Made by a program: the position numbers and the translations under genes
Shown here: positions 26,773 through 37,454 of the stretch, piece by piece
How positions within the stretch are numbered: the first letter of the stretch is position 1
Layout of the letters: every line of letters begins with the position of its first letter
DNA from: Siderastrea radians
Lineage: Eukaryota; Cnidaria; Anthozoa; Scleractinia; Rhizangiidae
Direction of reading: 5' to 3'
DNA length: 64,000 nucleotides
Assembly (NCBI GenBank): GCA_964017195.1
Contig: OZ024891.1
Location: forward strand, 11,524,458-11,588,457
Notes under the pieces: generated by a model
The model's input: only the letters and a program-made list of their open reading frames with translations
What the model was told of the DNA's origin: nothing
The model's database searches: none

Positions 26773-28801
26773 AATTAAAATAAAATAAGAAAATCCACTC
26801 ATATGACGTAACAATTACGACAGGTTCTCAAACGGCGGCCCTCTTGGATCCGCCACCTTGAATTTCTTGATTCTTCCAGCTAAAGTTGACCAAAAAGTAG
26901 CCAAAATCAATAAAAGAACACGAAAATGATATAAAAATACAAAACTTACTTCAGAAAGTTAAAAATTTTCAATGGAAAGGTGAAAAAATGGCTGTCAAAA
27001 AGCGGTTGCTATGATGACGTCAAACTAGATGAACAAGCACTTGCTACGCCAAATTATTCCCAGGTAAATTCCCAGACAATTCTCAGGTAAATTTTAGGAA
27101 AATTCACTAATTGTGGTGGCTTTAGCTTGCTTATTAAACAAAGTTATATACGTTCAAAGCCAGTGCGAGCAAAATCGCCCTTTATTTCCCAAAAAGGTGT
27201 TGGTTTTGTAAAAAGTGCAATATTCCTTGTCTGCGATGTTTTAAAGACAAATTTCTTCTTGACTCAAACATTATGGTTGTCAGTTTAAGAACAATATTTT
27301 ATATATCTTGATACTTCCATTGAGATTAATTAAGCTATCAAGAAAAGGATTAGTCCAGCCGTTAAAGCGAAGAGACAGAAAAGTGATCAAAGGAACGTTT
27401 CTACTTTCCTTGTTTAGTTTGTTTTATTTTTTAAAGTCATTTTGGAATTTTCTCGAGTATCCTCTAATAGATATGCCCAAAACGTACGTCCTCTCAACAA
27501 CAAATTCTGTAGTCGAAACTGATCTTCATTTGTTACAGCGTTTTGTTCTCCTTGCTAGTACACATTATTTTATATTTTTTTTATTTTGATTTCGCTGGTG
27601 ATGTAAATGACTTAAATAAAAGAACTGAATAGAAAGACCTTCCCACCTCTCTATACATAATTTTTTTAAAGTGTGTTATGTTCTTGGCTAGTAAAAGCAA
27701 TAATAGTCTTTACCACGCTAGTGGTTTAATGGTCGACGTTCGCAGGCACATTTTTTTTTGGACGAAAGAGTTTTAAAATAATTTGATTTCTTAACTGCTT
27801 TTTAATTTACCTCTAATTCGATAGATTAAGGCATGGTAGAGTAAATTTATTATACTATGAGATATTTTTATTAGGTGTGAATCAAGAAAGCAACGTGTTT
27901 GGTGTTTTGGAAGTAAAATAATACAAAATAACGTCAATCTAACTTTTGTTGTACTGCTTCGTACAGAAGAAACATCCTAAATCCTAAAGCATTTATTCAA
28001 TCTGTCCTGAATATTTTTTCCTGTTCCCTATGGTAATTAGGACTGCCGCTATCGCTTTTAAATTGTTCAGGTTCTATTGTTCAGGGGTTAACAATCTTAA
28101 TTTATTTTCCTCTCTCTCTCTCTCTCTCTCTTCTTGTTCAAAAACTCTAGAGCAAAATGTAGCTACTATGCACTCAAAGCAAACAGTCCTCTTTGAATTC
28201 CTTAATTCCTTTCAAAGATCGAAGTTTGAAGGGCCGTGCTACTGTTTCTCTGGAGTCGAAATACACGAGTCTAGTTTCTTTTACTGTAACAATTTCTCTA
28301 CATTACGTCTGTATCCTTTTGGCATCACAGCCTTGAATATAACAACAATGAACAAAAGAAGAACTCATGAGAAACAAAATACCTGCTAAGTGCGGATCTA
28401 CTTTCTGTACGCTTCAGAAGGTGATGTTATTTGGCTAGTTTTTGCACTCTTAAGTATTAAAATATTATTAAGATAATGAGAAAAACTGTAAAAATGCTAA
28501 CACAACACCATGCCTTGTCATAACTCGTCATATCTTTACTACTGCATGAAAGCCTAAAACCTAAGCGTTAAAACATTTGAGCACCTTAATTTATCGCCCC
28601 TGCCATGTTTAAAATAACTAGTAATCAATGAAATAAAAAGAAAAGAAAACGACAACATCGTCCAGACCTAATTTTCTGATTAAAAAAAGCTGTAGCTTTT
28701 AGTATCTAACAAAGGGGTATTGCCCTGCCCCTTGGTCATAATACAGATATGCGACCTAGCATTATTCAGTGCAACTATTATAATTATAACAATGCACACA
28801 C
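26773..28801. other. intron-like sequence with dispersed repeat
   Basis: 26816-27030 belongs to a dispersed family (motifs CGGCGGCC...CTTGGATCCGCCA, AAAGGTGAAAA, GCGGTTGCTATG) with diverged relatives at 55390-55640, inverted at 31010-31255, and partly at 49350-49515. 27190-27450 recurs at about 55790-56030 and 58930-59185. No coding exon is seen. Confidence 0.6.
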
Positions 28802-28949
28802 CTGATTGTAAATGGCAACCATACAGCTCCATTCTCAATGATATGTGGCCATGCCATGAAACAGGAATAATGCGGAATGCACGACCTTCAAGAGGTTCTT
28901 CCAAGTCGTTGATAACAATGCCGTTTCGGTTACTGTTGCCGGTGTATAC
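28802..28949 (-). CDS. discoidin exon C
   Basis: Minus strand: acceptor TTAG, 148 nt from phase 0 to phase 1, donor G|GTGTGT. It encodes the end of the domain: V-Y-T-G-N-S-N...I-V-I-N-D-L, then G-R-A-F-R-I-I-P and W-H-G-H-I-S-L-R-M-E-L-Y-G-C with the closing cysteine. It is most similar to the exon at 38650-38797. No exon B is found directly upstream (minus strand) between here and the Academ-like element, so the domain is either split by that insertion or incomplete. Confidence 0.7.
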
Positions 28950-29168
28950 CTAACCAAACCATACACATTTTAAGACTCTAGAAGAAGAAGCAAGCAATTA
29001 CTTTACTTGCACATCAGACATTAAATCCAAGCCCATAGATAGAACACAAAATCCTTACGCGATATGTTTATAATACTTACGAGTTCACACATACGTCAAA
29101 AAGGGATCACAAAGGAGAGAAACGCTAGAAAAGTGACTTTTACCTTAAACAGCGTACCTAGGAGGTAC

Positions 29169-30495
29169 TTCCCTGCTAGCAGAGGCCCCTTTTCCTTTGT
29201 ATTCGCTGAGCTGACGGGCGGGACGAAAAGCGACCTCTGCCATGGGTCGAAATGAACTGTGTTGAGCATGCCCCACGGTTACTTAGCGACCGAAACGTCA
29301 CGTGATACTTTTAGCACGTGATCAGCTGACGACTCGCACCTTTCTCAACTAGCGTGCCAAAAAACACCTGCACAGTTCGTCTAGAGATAGTTGTTGTCTA
29401 ATCTACGGCATTAATTTCAAGTTATCTGGACAAGGAAGCTTTTTTAACATGACCACAACTCCAGGATCAAAGAGAATTTAACCCATTGAAGGCTGCGTGT
29501 TTTATGACCGCTTCACTGAATTAGCAGTTGGTAATAAACAACACATGTGCAGTACGAAAGGACAATTTATAGGTTCGAAAAAACATCACTCACTTGATCT
29601 ACAATAGTTAAATTATCCAAAATTTTGAAAATTTCCGCAAGAGATTTCTCATGTTGTCTCGCGCGTGAAATCAAACCACAACAGAGCATTTGTGTCTGTT
29701 TAGGTCAGGTTACTACTCTTCGAAATGAAGGTACACAGAAGAAAAGACAGTGAACTTTTCTAAATAATACATTTATTAAAACACGCCTTCACTTGTTTCT
29801 GAAGACCAAACGCGTTCAATTCTTTCTTCGAGGGAAGCTACGCGCAAGCGATCGCTCGATGTGCAAGTTATTTTGAAGAGCATTTGGTGATGCGAACTGT
29901 GCACGTTTTTTAAAACTTTTAAGAAAACTGTAAGGAATATGAAGAATCGATCCCTCAATTAAAAACCGATTTTGATACAAGCCTACAATCAAATGTGTAA
30001 TTTACTCTACCGTAGACTCGCAGAAGTGCTGGAGCATTTCACAGAAAGTCCGTAGCTCGAAAAATCTTTGGAGGTGGAAGGTTGTCCTTCGCCTTGACAG
30101 ATGTTTTCTTCGCTCTAAATTCCATTCCTTAACTTGTGGAGTGTTTCTTAGAGCTTCTTCTTTCGATTGTTTATCTTTCCGTCGTCCATGTTAACAAAAA
30201 CGAGAGAAAGTAGACTTTGTAACTCTTCACGAGTTTTGCTCTCTTTCCAGGACAGCATGTTACTATGCGGGCTCACTAAATGACAGCGGAATAACTGTAA
30301 AGGAATGCGCGAGATACAGTGGGCTCAAGTCACGGTGAGCAAACAATACAGGGAGCATGCGTTTCGGAAACCGCCGTCCACGATCATGGACGGCGGTGGA
30401 ATCAAAGGGAGTTTCGACCCATGGCAGAGGTCGCTTTTCGTCCCGCCCGTCAGCTCAGCGAATACAAAGGAAAAGGGGCCTCTGCTAGCAGGGAA
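29169..30495. mobile_element. MULE-like non-autonomous TIR element, 9-bp TSD
   Basis: Near-perfect 84-bp terminal inverted repeats (29169-29252 and 30412-30495) begin TTCCCTGCTAGCAGAGGCCC. The flanks carry a 9-bp direct repeat, AGGAGGTAC (29160-29168 and 30496-30504). Long TIRs with a 9-bp duplication are the hallmark of Mutator-like elements. No transposase frame is inside the 1327 bp. A hairpin CCGCCGTCCA/TGGACGGCGG (30371-30396) lies just inside the right TIR. Confidence 0.85.
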
Positions 30496-30504
30496 AGGAG
30501 GTAC

Positions 30505-31266
30505 AGCACAACGAAGATTTTATTTTGCCACAGATATAAAGTACAAGTAGGGCGTTTAAAAATGATTAACTTAAACAGGCAGAAATGTTAGTGAGAATAG
30601 AAAAAAACTAAAGGAGCTAAGTAGCTATAAAAAAATGACTTGCTTTATCTGGGTTGCAGTACAAAAAAAAAAACAGAAACAGAAAGAGAAAGTAACGTAT
30701 TTTGTTACAGCTGTTTGAATTTTTGAATTATGCAGGATTGTATCGGGAATGCAACGAATTTGTTGTTAATGGTAGAACTGTTGTATACTTTGTCGTTTGA
30801 AGCAACTTCGGGGAGAAGGTTAACAAAGGTGGGATACAAATATTGAGAGGTCGGTTATATTAAATTTTAACCGTTATCAGACCCGGCGGGGAGGGATGGG
30901 GGATCTGCCCGCACGGACTTTAGACAGTTAGACTTTTTTTTTAACGGATGAACGAGCCAATGCCATTAAATTTGGTGACTTCTCCTTACATTTATCTGGA
31001 AACAATTTGGCATAGCAAGTTTGACGTTGCCATGGTAACCACTTTTCAGAATTTTTAATTTTCACCTTTTTTTAATGAAAATTATAACTTTCAAGGGGAA
31101 CTTTTTAAAGTTTTAGATCACTTTCATGTTCTCTGGTGATTTTGATTACTTTTTAGTGAATTTTGGAGCTTTTCAAAGTTTAAGGAAGAAAATCAAGAAA
31201 TTTAAAATTGCAAATCCAAGATAGCCGCCGTTTAAGAACATGACGGAGTTTTAACGTCATACCACG
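30505..31266. other. non-coding stretch with inverted copy of a dispersed repeat
   Basis: No gene is seen. 31010-31255 is a diverged inverted relative of the repeat at 26816-27030. It directly abuts the left end of the Academ-like element. Confidence 0.5.
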
Positions 31267-31269
31267 TCA

Positions 31270-34200
31270 TAGTCCATGGGCCAAGGCCCCCAAAATAGGG
31301 TATTTCTTACCACTCAGAGGGACAAATGCTATCATTGATTTTTGGAAACCTCTATTCCTCTAGTTTATTTTAGTATGTGATAGCAATGCTAAAAGAGTAG
31401 CTTAAGTGCCTAAATCACGTGATGAAATGACGTCACTGATGTGAACAAAAAATGGCTATATTTCCCGGATTTTGGTCATCTTTCGACTATTTCATAAGTT
31501 GCTGTTGGTTTTAAGCTCACTATGCTTTGAAAAGATGGCATACAAGGTACCTAGATGATAGTTTAAGAGAAGACAAATAAATATAACGCTATTGTAACTC
31601 GGTTTCCATGGTAACGCGTCACAAACTGAACTAAGACAATGCAAGAGATATCAACGGCTAATTGGTCAATATGTTTTCTGAAATAAAATAACTTGCATTT
31701 CTCTCTGTAGTTAAGTTTCTGAAGGGATCGCATTTCATAAACATCAGATCAGGCTGTTTTTTTATTAACTCACTTGATCTCTTATTCGTCTTCATCTTCC
31801 TGGTCATCATCTGAGAAAGCATCGTCGGCTGCATCCTCCTCTCGTCGGTTTGTACAGTCCTCCAACCGGCATAAATCCGTGCACTTAAGGCCATTGGTAA
31901 GGCAGGTACAGCCTGGTAGCTTGCAGATTCTCGAACACTGACAAGATAGCAACTCCAGAACGGCTTGGGGAGCTGGTTCACCACTCATCCAATCAATGGT
32001 AAGTTTGCCGTCCTCCAGACACCAGCCAGACCCAACAGGTGAAGGTACTTGAGGGCAGCTCTGCAGACTTCTTTTCCAGATCGCTGCTTGGTAGTTTGCC
32101 CGAAGTGAGTGCTTTCGCAGACAATCAGCACAGGGTGGAAGTTGGTTCGAGTCAAGTTTGCCTTTCTTTGCACAGAAGAGCCGATCGCGATAGCGTAGTT
32201 CATTCACATCATTGGTTCCTGGATTTGAACTGTAAAGCTTACACGTGAATTCCTGAAGCCTTTCGAACAACTCACTGGAGACCTCCCACTGCATACCAAG
32301 CTGCTTGAAAAGGTCTTGGAAAGATTTGTGTCGCTTAATGAGTTTTAACGCGGTTATCTTCCCCTTTCCAGCAAACGCACTAACGCTGTCACACCCTGTA
32401 TAAGCATGCAAACCAATAAGACATTTGCATACCTCTGGTCCATGCAGCTGAACCGCCATAGAGATGTCTATGTATCTTGTTCGGGTCTGTGTGCCACATT
32501 TCATGTATAATGATGCTGGAATAAAGCTCTTAAAAGTTAGGCAGAGCACGAAGACATCTGTATCTTCTGACGATATCAAGATCGTCTTATAACCAGACCT
32601 TGCAGCATCGGCAGCGTGCAATAGTATTCTTGTGTCGGCCTCTTCTTGCGTTGATCGGAGATCTTCCCTTGTAATGACACTTCCTTGGGAGACTTGGTAG
32701 CATTGGTCTTCAGTCGTGACAAAAAGTGTCTTTCCGGAAAGTTTAGCTACATATCTGTCTTTCTGCCACTGCTCTGCAATAAATGCAATGAAATGCTTCT
32801 TGTTCGTGGGGTTTGACAAAAATGTTCGCCATTGCAGCAGTTTATGTTCTGGTCGGATATTACGGAATTCATTTCCGGTCTGATCAGAACCTCTCTTTTC
32901 TCTCTCTGCGTTTTTAATGGAGTTCTCTAAGTACACGTCAAACACAACATCGATCCGGTTACTGTTAGCTCCCTCATGCAAGGCCATACTTATCAGTGAA
33001 TCAGCAACTTCTGAAAACGTCTTTTGATCTCCTTTCAGCCTCTGAACTAGTGCCATTCCATCAATGATACATGCCGATGGTTGTGGAATGATTTCCGCTG
33101 CTGGCACATCCTTCTGTAGCTCTTTTGCAAGGGAACTCTTTGAGGTTTTCTTGAGGGAACCATCCGCAGAAGCCAACGCCCAGGGTAGCGGCCCAAGCGG
33201 GTGAGACAGCACCTCCTTCATCTTCAGTTGTCTGGTCTCTGCAATAATAATCATCTGAGCAAATAGTGCTCGGTCAGCCTTGAGGATAACTTCCTTAGCA
33301 GTTCCGCGGCTAACTTTCATTTTCTTGTTTAGATCACTGAACGTCTTAAGCTGTAATTTAGTCATTTTTTCATGAAACTTCACCTTCGTTGGCTCTGACT
33401 CTAGCCTTTGCTCTCTAAATGTTCTGTAGGCCTGTTCTCCAATTTCTTTAGCCTTCAGAAGGTCGTGCTCGATTTCAGGGGTGGCGACTTTGCCGGTGGA
33501 TAAACAAACAAGGTCTTGCTGTTCACTCTGGTATGGACTGATCCAGATTTCGAAGGTTGATAGCAAGGATTTAACATCTCCTTCGTCCCTTGTGATCCTG
33601 CTCTGTTGAAGGTCGTTGTGCGAAGAGCTCGAGCTGTTCAGGTGGAGGATGTCTTTCAACTGCCTCATAAATATGCTTCGATACTCAGCTGTTAAGTAAT
33701 ACTTGCTGACGGCTCTGGGCTTTAGACTAAACCCCTTGGTCCCCCCTGGCGTCTGCGTGTCTTTGTTTACCGTTTCTTCGCAAGTCTGGTCGACTGGTAT
33801 TCTGCCGAAGGTGTTAACCTCGCCAATCTGAACTGCGAATCCGCCAGATTTGAAATACTCCAATATATTTGGGTGGTCGTCCTCCAGGTGAGACATTTCT
33901 GAAACGTGCGCAGACAGGTATCTCGCGTAATTGAGGTTGTCATAGGCGAAACACCAGGGTATCATTTGTCTAATACAAGACAAATGAAGTTCCCAGTTCC
34001 CTTCCCTGGTTGCTCTCAACAGGCCCAAAAGAATTTCTACAATGTCAATGTACGACATCCAGAATGCAGAAAGCTTGCCATTTTCATGTCGAAGACAGTC
34101 CATGTACTCCTCAAAAAGTTGGAAAACCTCTGTGGATGACGGACTGGACAGTTTCTCTTGGAAAACTTCTTCACAGACATTGTCATACAGCGTTTGAAGA

Positions 34201-37115
34201 TCACCAAAGAAGTTGTCAACCATGGTCTTCTTATGTGCGCGATTCTCTCCGATCCACGTCTGAAATCCCGACCAAATTAATCTCATGAGAGCTTCATACA
34301 TGAGCTTATGGAATCTCACGGCACGATTATATCTATGGCCATCCAAAACCCCAGAAACAGATCCCTCTGCAATCACACCTGTCTCTACACAAATGTCCCT
34401 CAACCCGGCATCCTGAAATCTCTTTCCTATGATTCCTAGCAGAGTGCAAATGGTGTGGAACACTCCCATCCTTAAAATCAAGGTGCTGAACTTCTCCTTA
34501 TGCTTCCATTTGATTTCTGTGGCTTTTGCATACAACGCCTGGTCAAAAACGACTACTATGCTCTGAAGTTTAAGACTGTTCTTTATCTTTAGTGACTGGT
34601 TCAGGACTTCGTAGACGGTTGACAAATCAGTGGCAGGCGCGTCGATAGTTGGTAGATATCCTATGCTGTCTTTGGAGACTTCCACCTCACTGCGTACAGC
34701 AATGTTAAACCTGGTCCAACCGCTGACTTTCTGCTTCTCAGCGGCATGAAGCCGCACTAGTATCCAAAGCAAGTTCTTTTTCCGTGAATTTGCTTCTATT
34801 TCGGATGACGTGACTTCTACAAATGTTCTCGGGGGAGGACCACAGCGCTCTCCTGCATTATAGACAGGAAGGTCGGTGTCATTTAGCACTTCTACACTTC
34901 TTTGCTTGGTTTTTGCTACGTTGGGTGCAACTTCATCTGGAGGAAGGTGTGGACCATAATGTCTGGCTTGTATGGCAATGCCGTTCACCCTATGAGAAGT
35001 ACCTTTGCCAGATAGGGTTTCTTCCAATCGGTCAATGTTGTCCCAGGCGAGCGTCGTGCTAATGTAGGGCTGAATATTGTCAGGTAAAGGAACAGCATTT
35101 TCTGGCGTCGATGCCAGTTTTTGTAGACACAAGGCGGTGTTCAATTCTTCAATCTGTGAGTAGGCTATCCCGTGTCCACAGCGATTTATCATTTGAATGA
35201 GCTCGACGTTATTGGTGAGTGATTTAACAGCGTAGGGCAATAGTATATGCTTAGGTGGCTTCTGCTGTCCCCCGCTTACAGTGAAAATCATATCCTGTCC
35301 AATAGAGTTCATAAGACGTTGTACTCTTGGTTGACAAGACTCTTGTGAATTCGCTGTGTTTCCAGTTAAAAGAGTACATAAAAACGCTCTGACTTCATCT
35401 GGAAATTTAATCGCACTTTCAGTAAGCTCAGACGGTTGTGGAGGCCATGACATTTTGTGCTCGTTAGAGCGTATTGCTTTTCGAATGTCCAGGGCAACTC
35501 TTTGAATATTCTCAATTTTTGAAAGTTCACTTGTGCACTGTTGCTCTTGTGATAGCTGTGCTACTTCCTTGGCCAGCTGAAGTTTTGAGAGATTCTCTGG
35601 AATAATGAACAGCCTGTTATTATCTAGCAAATCTTCAAAGTGCAGTAATCCTCCGAATTCTGATTCAAGCTTTCTACGAAAATGTGTTTTGGTTGACTCC
35701 TTAATTTCTTTTGCTCCCAAGTCCTGCATAAACGACAGCAGAGTATTTGTTAAGTTGGTCATTTTCACTAATTTAGGCTTCTCCAGTATACTAGACCTAA
35801 CATGGTCAAAAAGCATTTCATACGCCTTAGACTCGAGGCGTGCGTACTCTTCATCTGACGATGCTGCAGTTGTTTCATTAGAGGTTCCGCTGTGTAAGTG
35901 TGGCCGAGTGTAATCCCTGTAACAAGATTTGTGATAGCAGGCCTCAGCCGCGACTAATTCTCGTGATACTATAGCTAAGATCCTGCTATCATTATTAACT
36001 ATAGCGATTCTCCTTACAGTTTCATCAGCACGCAGTTCCGAACATTGAATCAATACCTCTCGACTTCTACTTCCTCTTGGGTATTTGCTATTCTTTCTGC
36101 AAAATATGCAAACGCGTTCGTACGTTGTGCTCGTGCTGGGTGCACCTCGGATAGAAAATCTCCTGTCTACGGCATCAGAGTCACTGGCATCGTCCTCGGT
36201 CTTCTTACACTCTTTAGAAATTTTATCCAAATCCCTTTTCAGAGTAAAAATGCTCCGACATTTTCTATGATACAAAACGTTGGGAATTTCACCATCCTTC
36301 AAAGTTTTAGAAACGTCCAGTAGTGGTTTGTGATCCCGAATTTTGGCAGCTCGCAAAAGTGTTGCCCACGATTCAGTGTTTTGCGGGGATGTCAGCTCTC
36401 TAGAATTATCGTTGCTACAGTGTATAATACACCTTCTTTCTCCACATGGACGTTTCCTTAGGCCCCCAAGATCATCGTTTTCTGTTCTTTTTTCCCCTCC
36501 TAATCGTTTGAACATAGAATGACCAAAGCGTCTTTCAGTTAATATTTTCGAACTACTCAAGTTGAACATTCTAGAAGGTCTGTAAGTTTAGATGTTTTTC
36601 GTTGAAATTATCATCAAATGTGCTCTATTTTCCAAATAAAAAACTACTTAAAGCACTTATTGGTATATTTAACCAGAAAAAATGTTTATATTAAAGATCG
36701 GAAGGTTTTTAAACCCAATAAAACCGGAAAGCAAAAGTACGAACTTACCAGACGCATGAGCCGCCATCTTGGATTTTCCCATGATTCCTAGCGATTTCCA
36801 AAGATAACTATTTGCTGAATTTTATATCTTAGATAAGCCATTTCGAAAACATGAGACCCCAAAAATAACAAGAGCAATGCCATGTATTTATTATTTAAGG
36901 AAAGGGTGCAAAGGAATATCGATAAACGAATTTAAATATATGATTTGTTTTAAGCCTCGTTCTCACGTTTGGGCGCCATTTTGGAAAAAAAAGCATTGAA
37001 AATTGCGATTGCTATCATTCAAATATTGAAACACCTTCGCCCAAGCTTTAAAATGATACCACTCACAATTTGTCCCTCGAGGTGGTAAGAACTCAGTGGC
37101 CTGGCCCATGGACTA
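31270..37115 (-). mobile_element. Academ-like DNA transposon, 5.8 kb, 3-bp TSD
   Basis: The ends are imperfect inverted repeats of about 75 bp: TAGTCCATGGGCC, then CAAGGCC/CAGGCC, TTCTTACCACYYNGAGGGACAAAT, and ATGATA/ATGGTAT-type sequence further in. The 3-bp TCA stands on both sides (31267-31269 and 37116-37118). One uninterrupted gene (31782-36569) fills most of the element. A 3-bp target duplication and a protein with a FEN1/XPG-type nuclease domain agree with the Academ superfamily branch that carries an XPG-like nuclease. The element is intact in frame and therefore potentially active or recently active. It splits the host discoidin locus between exons 37386-37454 and 28802-28949. Confidence 0.75.
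31782..36569 (-). CDS. Academ-like transposase with FEN1/XPG-type nuclease domain
   Basis: The single 1595-codon frame has no interruption. N-terminal: two zinc-binding modules, C-G-E-R-R-C...H-R-K-C-R-S-I-F (about 42-110) and C-I-F-C...C-Y-H-K-S-C-Y (about 153-222), probably for DNA binding. A middle region of about 900 residues is unassigned; it includes V-V-F-D-Q-A-L-Y-A-K-A and G-V-F-H-T-I-C-T-L-L-G segments with spaced acidic residues that could form an RNase H-like core (inference). At about 1290-1410: E-E-A-D-T-R-I-L-L-H, then S-S-E-D-T-D-V-F-V-L, then T-G-C-D-S-V-S-A-F-A-G-K-G-K-I-T-A. These match the acid clusters and helix-hairpin element of FEN1/XPG nucleases. C-terminal: a cysteine cluster (C-Q-C-S-R-I-C...C-T-C, about 1540-1575) and an acidic tail. 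It would act in the nucleus on the element's ends. Related proteins in animals are usually left uncharacterised. Confidence 0.7.
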   Translation of the reverse strand: MFNLSSSKILTERRFGHSMFKRLGGEKRTENDDLGGLRKRPCGERRCIIHCSNDNSRELTSPQNTESWATLLRAAKIRDHKPLLDVSKTLKDGEIPNVLYHRKCRSIFTLKRDLDKISKECKKTEDDASDSDAVDRRFSIRGAPSTSTTYERVCIFCRKNSKYPRGSRSREVLIQCSELRADETVRRIAIVNNDSRILAIVSRELVAAEACYHKSCYRDYTRPHLHSGTSNETTAASSDEEYARLESKAYEMLFDHVRSSILEKPKLVKMTNLTNTLLSFMQDLGAKEIKESTKTHFRRKLESEFGGLLHFEDLLDNNRLFIIPENLSKLQLAKEVAQLSQEQQCTSELSKIENIQRVALDIRKAIRSNEHKMSWPPQPSELTESAIKFPDEVRAFLCTLLTGNTANSQESCQPRVQRLMNSIGQDMIFTVSGGQQKPPKHILLPYAVKSLTNNVELIQMINRCGHGIAYSQIEELNTALCLQKLASTPENAVPLPDNIQPYISTTLAWDNIDRLEETLSGKGTSHRVNGIAIQARHYGPHLPPDEVAPNVAKTKQRSVEVLNDTDLPVYNAGERCGPPPRTFVEVTSSEIEANSRKKNLLWILVRLHAAEKQKVSGWTRFNIAVRSEVEVSKDSIGYLPTIDAPATDLSTVYEVLNQSLKIKNSLKLQSIVVVFDQALYAKATEIKWKHKEKFSTLILRMGVFHTICTLLGIIGKRFQDAGLRDICVETGVIAEGSVSGVLDGHRYNRAVRFHKLMYEALMRLIWSGFQTWIGENRAHKKTMVDNFFGDLQTLYDNVCEEVFQEKLSSPSSTEVFQLFEEYMDCLRHENGKLSAFWMSYIDIVEILLGLLRATREGNWELHLSCIRQMIPWCFAYDNLNYARYLSAHVSEMSHLEDDHPNILEYFKSGGFAVQIGEVNTFGRIPVDQTCEETVNKDTQTPGGTKGFSLKPRAVSKYYLTAEYRSIFMRQLKDILHLNSSSSSHNDLQQSRITRDEGDVKSLLSTFEIWISPYQSEQQDLVCLSTGKVATPEIEHDLLKAKEIGEQAYRTFREQRLESEPTKVKFHEKMTKLQLKTFSDLNKKMKVSRGTAKEVILKADRALFAQMIIIAETRQLKMKEVLSHPLGPLPWALASADGSLKKTSKSSLAKELQKDVPAAEIIPQPSACIIDGMALVQRLKGDQKTFSEVADSLISMALHEGANSNRIDVVFDVYLENSIKNAEREKRGSDQTGNEFRNIRPEHKLLQWRTFLSNPTNKKHFIAFIAEQWQKDRYVAKLSGKTLFVTTEDQCYQVSQGSVITREDLRSTQEEADTRILLHAADAARSGYKTILISSEDTDVFVLCLTFKSFIPASLYMKCGTQTRTRYIDISMAVQLHGPEVCKCLIGLHAYTGCDSVSAFAGKGKITALKLIKRHKSFQDLFKQLGMQWEVSSELFERLQEFTCKLYSSNPGTNDVNELRYRDRLFCAKKGKLDSNQLPPCADCLRKHSLRANYQAAIWKRSLQSCPQVPSPVGSGWCLEDGKLTIDWMSGEPAPQAVLELLSCQCSRICKLPGCTCLTNGLKCTDLCRLEDCTNRREEDAADDAFSDDDQEDEDE

Positions 37116-37385
37116 TCACCAGCGTTTGTTGCAGACCTCAAAGGAAAGATGTTTAGACGTTACTATCTGCCCTCTAAGTTTTGAAGTCGTAGCTGCACTA
37201 TTCAAGGAGTTAAGAGGGGGGATTCCCCACCAACCCCCCCCCCCCCCCGCGTTCCTCTCATGCGAAAAACATGCCTTAAGAGAAGGTTGTAGGAATCCAC
37301 CGTCCTCCCCCCCCGTGGTCTCACAAGAATAAAAACAAGAAGGTAAGAAAAGTGTCAATAGTTAAAAAAATATCCTGTTTCTTAC
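36570..37385. other. Academ-like element 5' end and flank
   Basis: 36570-37115 is the promoter side and right TIR region of the element. From 37119 host sequence resumes, with a C16 run near 37233-37248 and a C8 run near 37308. A weak hairpin (GGGATTCC...GGAATCC) is present. No exon until 37386. Confidence 0.5.
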
Positions 37386-37454
37386 CTCGGAGGAAGCTGT
37401 TAAGGCGGAGTTAGGAGGGTTGGTAATTTTCCAAACCCAAAGGAGACGCACAAA
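37386..37454 (-). pseudogene. damaged discoidin exon A
   Basis: Minus strand: acceptor ATGTAG and donor GAG|GTAAGA are both intact. The start reads C-A-S-P-L-G-L-E in phase 1 and the end reads N-S-A-L-T-A-S-S-E in the exit frame, but the two halves are out of frame by one base at an A4 run. The codon count otherwise equals that of the exon at 39781-39848. Either the exon is dead or the homopolymer length is wrong in the assembly. Confidence 0.65.

Larger units (their letters stand above)
25893..28717. repeat. segmental duplication, copy 1
   Basis: The sequence from TTACTTGGGTAG to AGGGGTATT matches 54441-58637 almost throughout, in the same orientation, with scattered substitutions and indels. 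It contains a discoidin exon A, the foldback MITE and intron-like sequence. Copy 1 lacks the 1.4 kb TIR element found in copy 2 and has its own roughly 300-bp extra stretch with a (CT)n run (28112-28131). The left break falls four bases past the splice donor of exon A. Confidence 0.85.

Noticed and set aside
31658..36323. Several plus-strand and short minus-strand frames within the Academ-like gene
   Set aside because: All are shadows of the 1595-codon frame.
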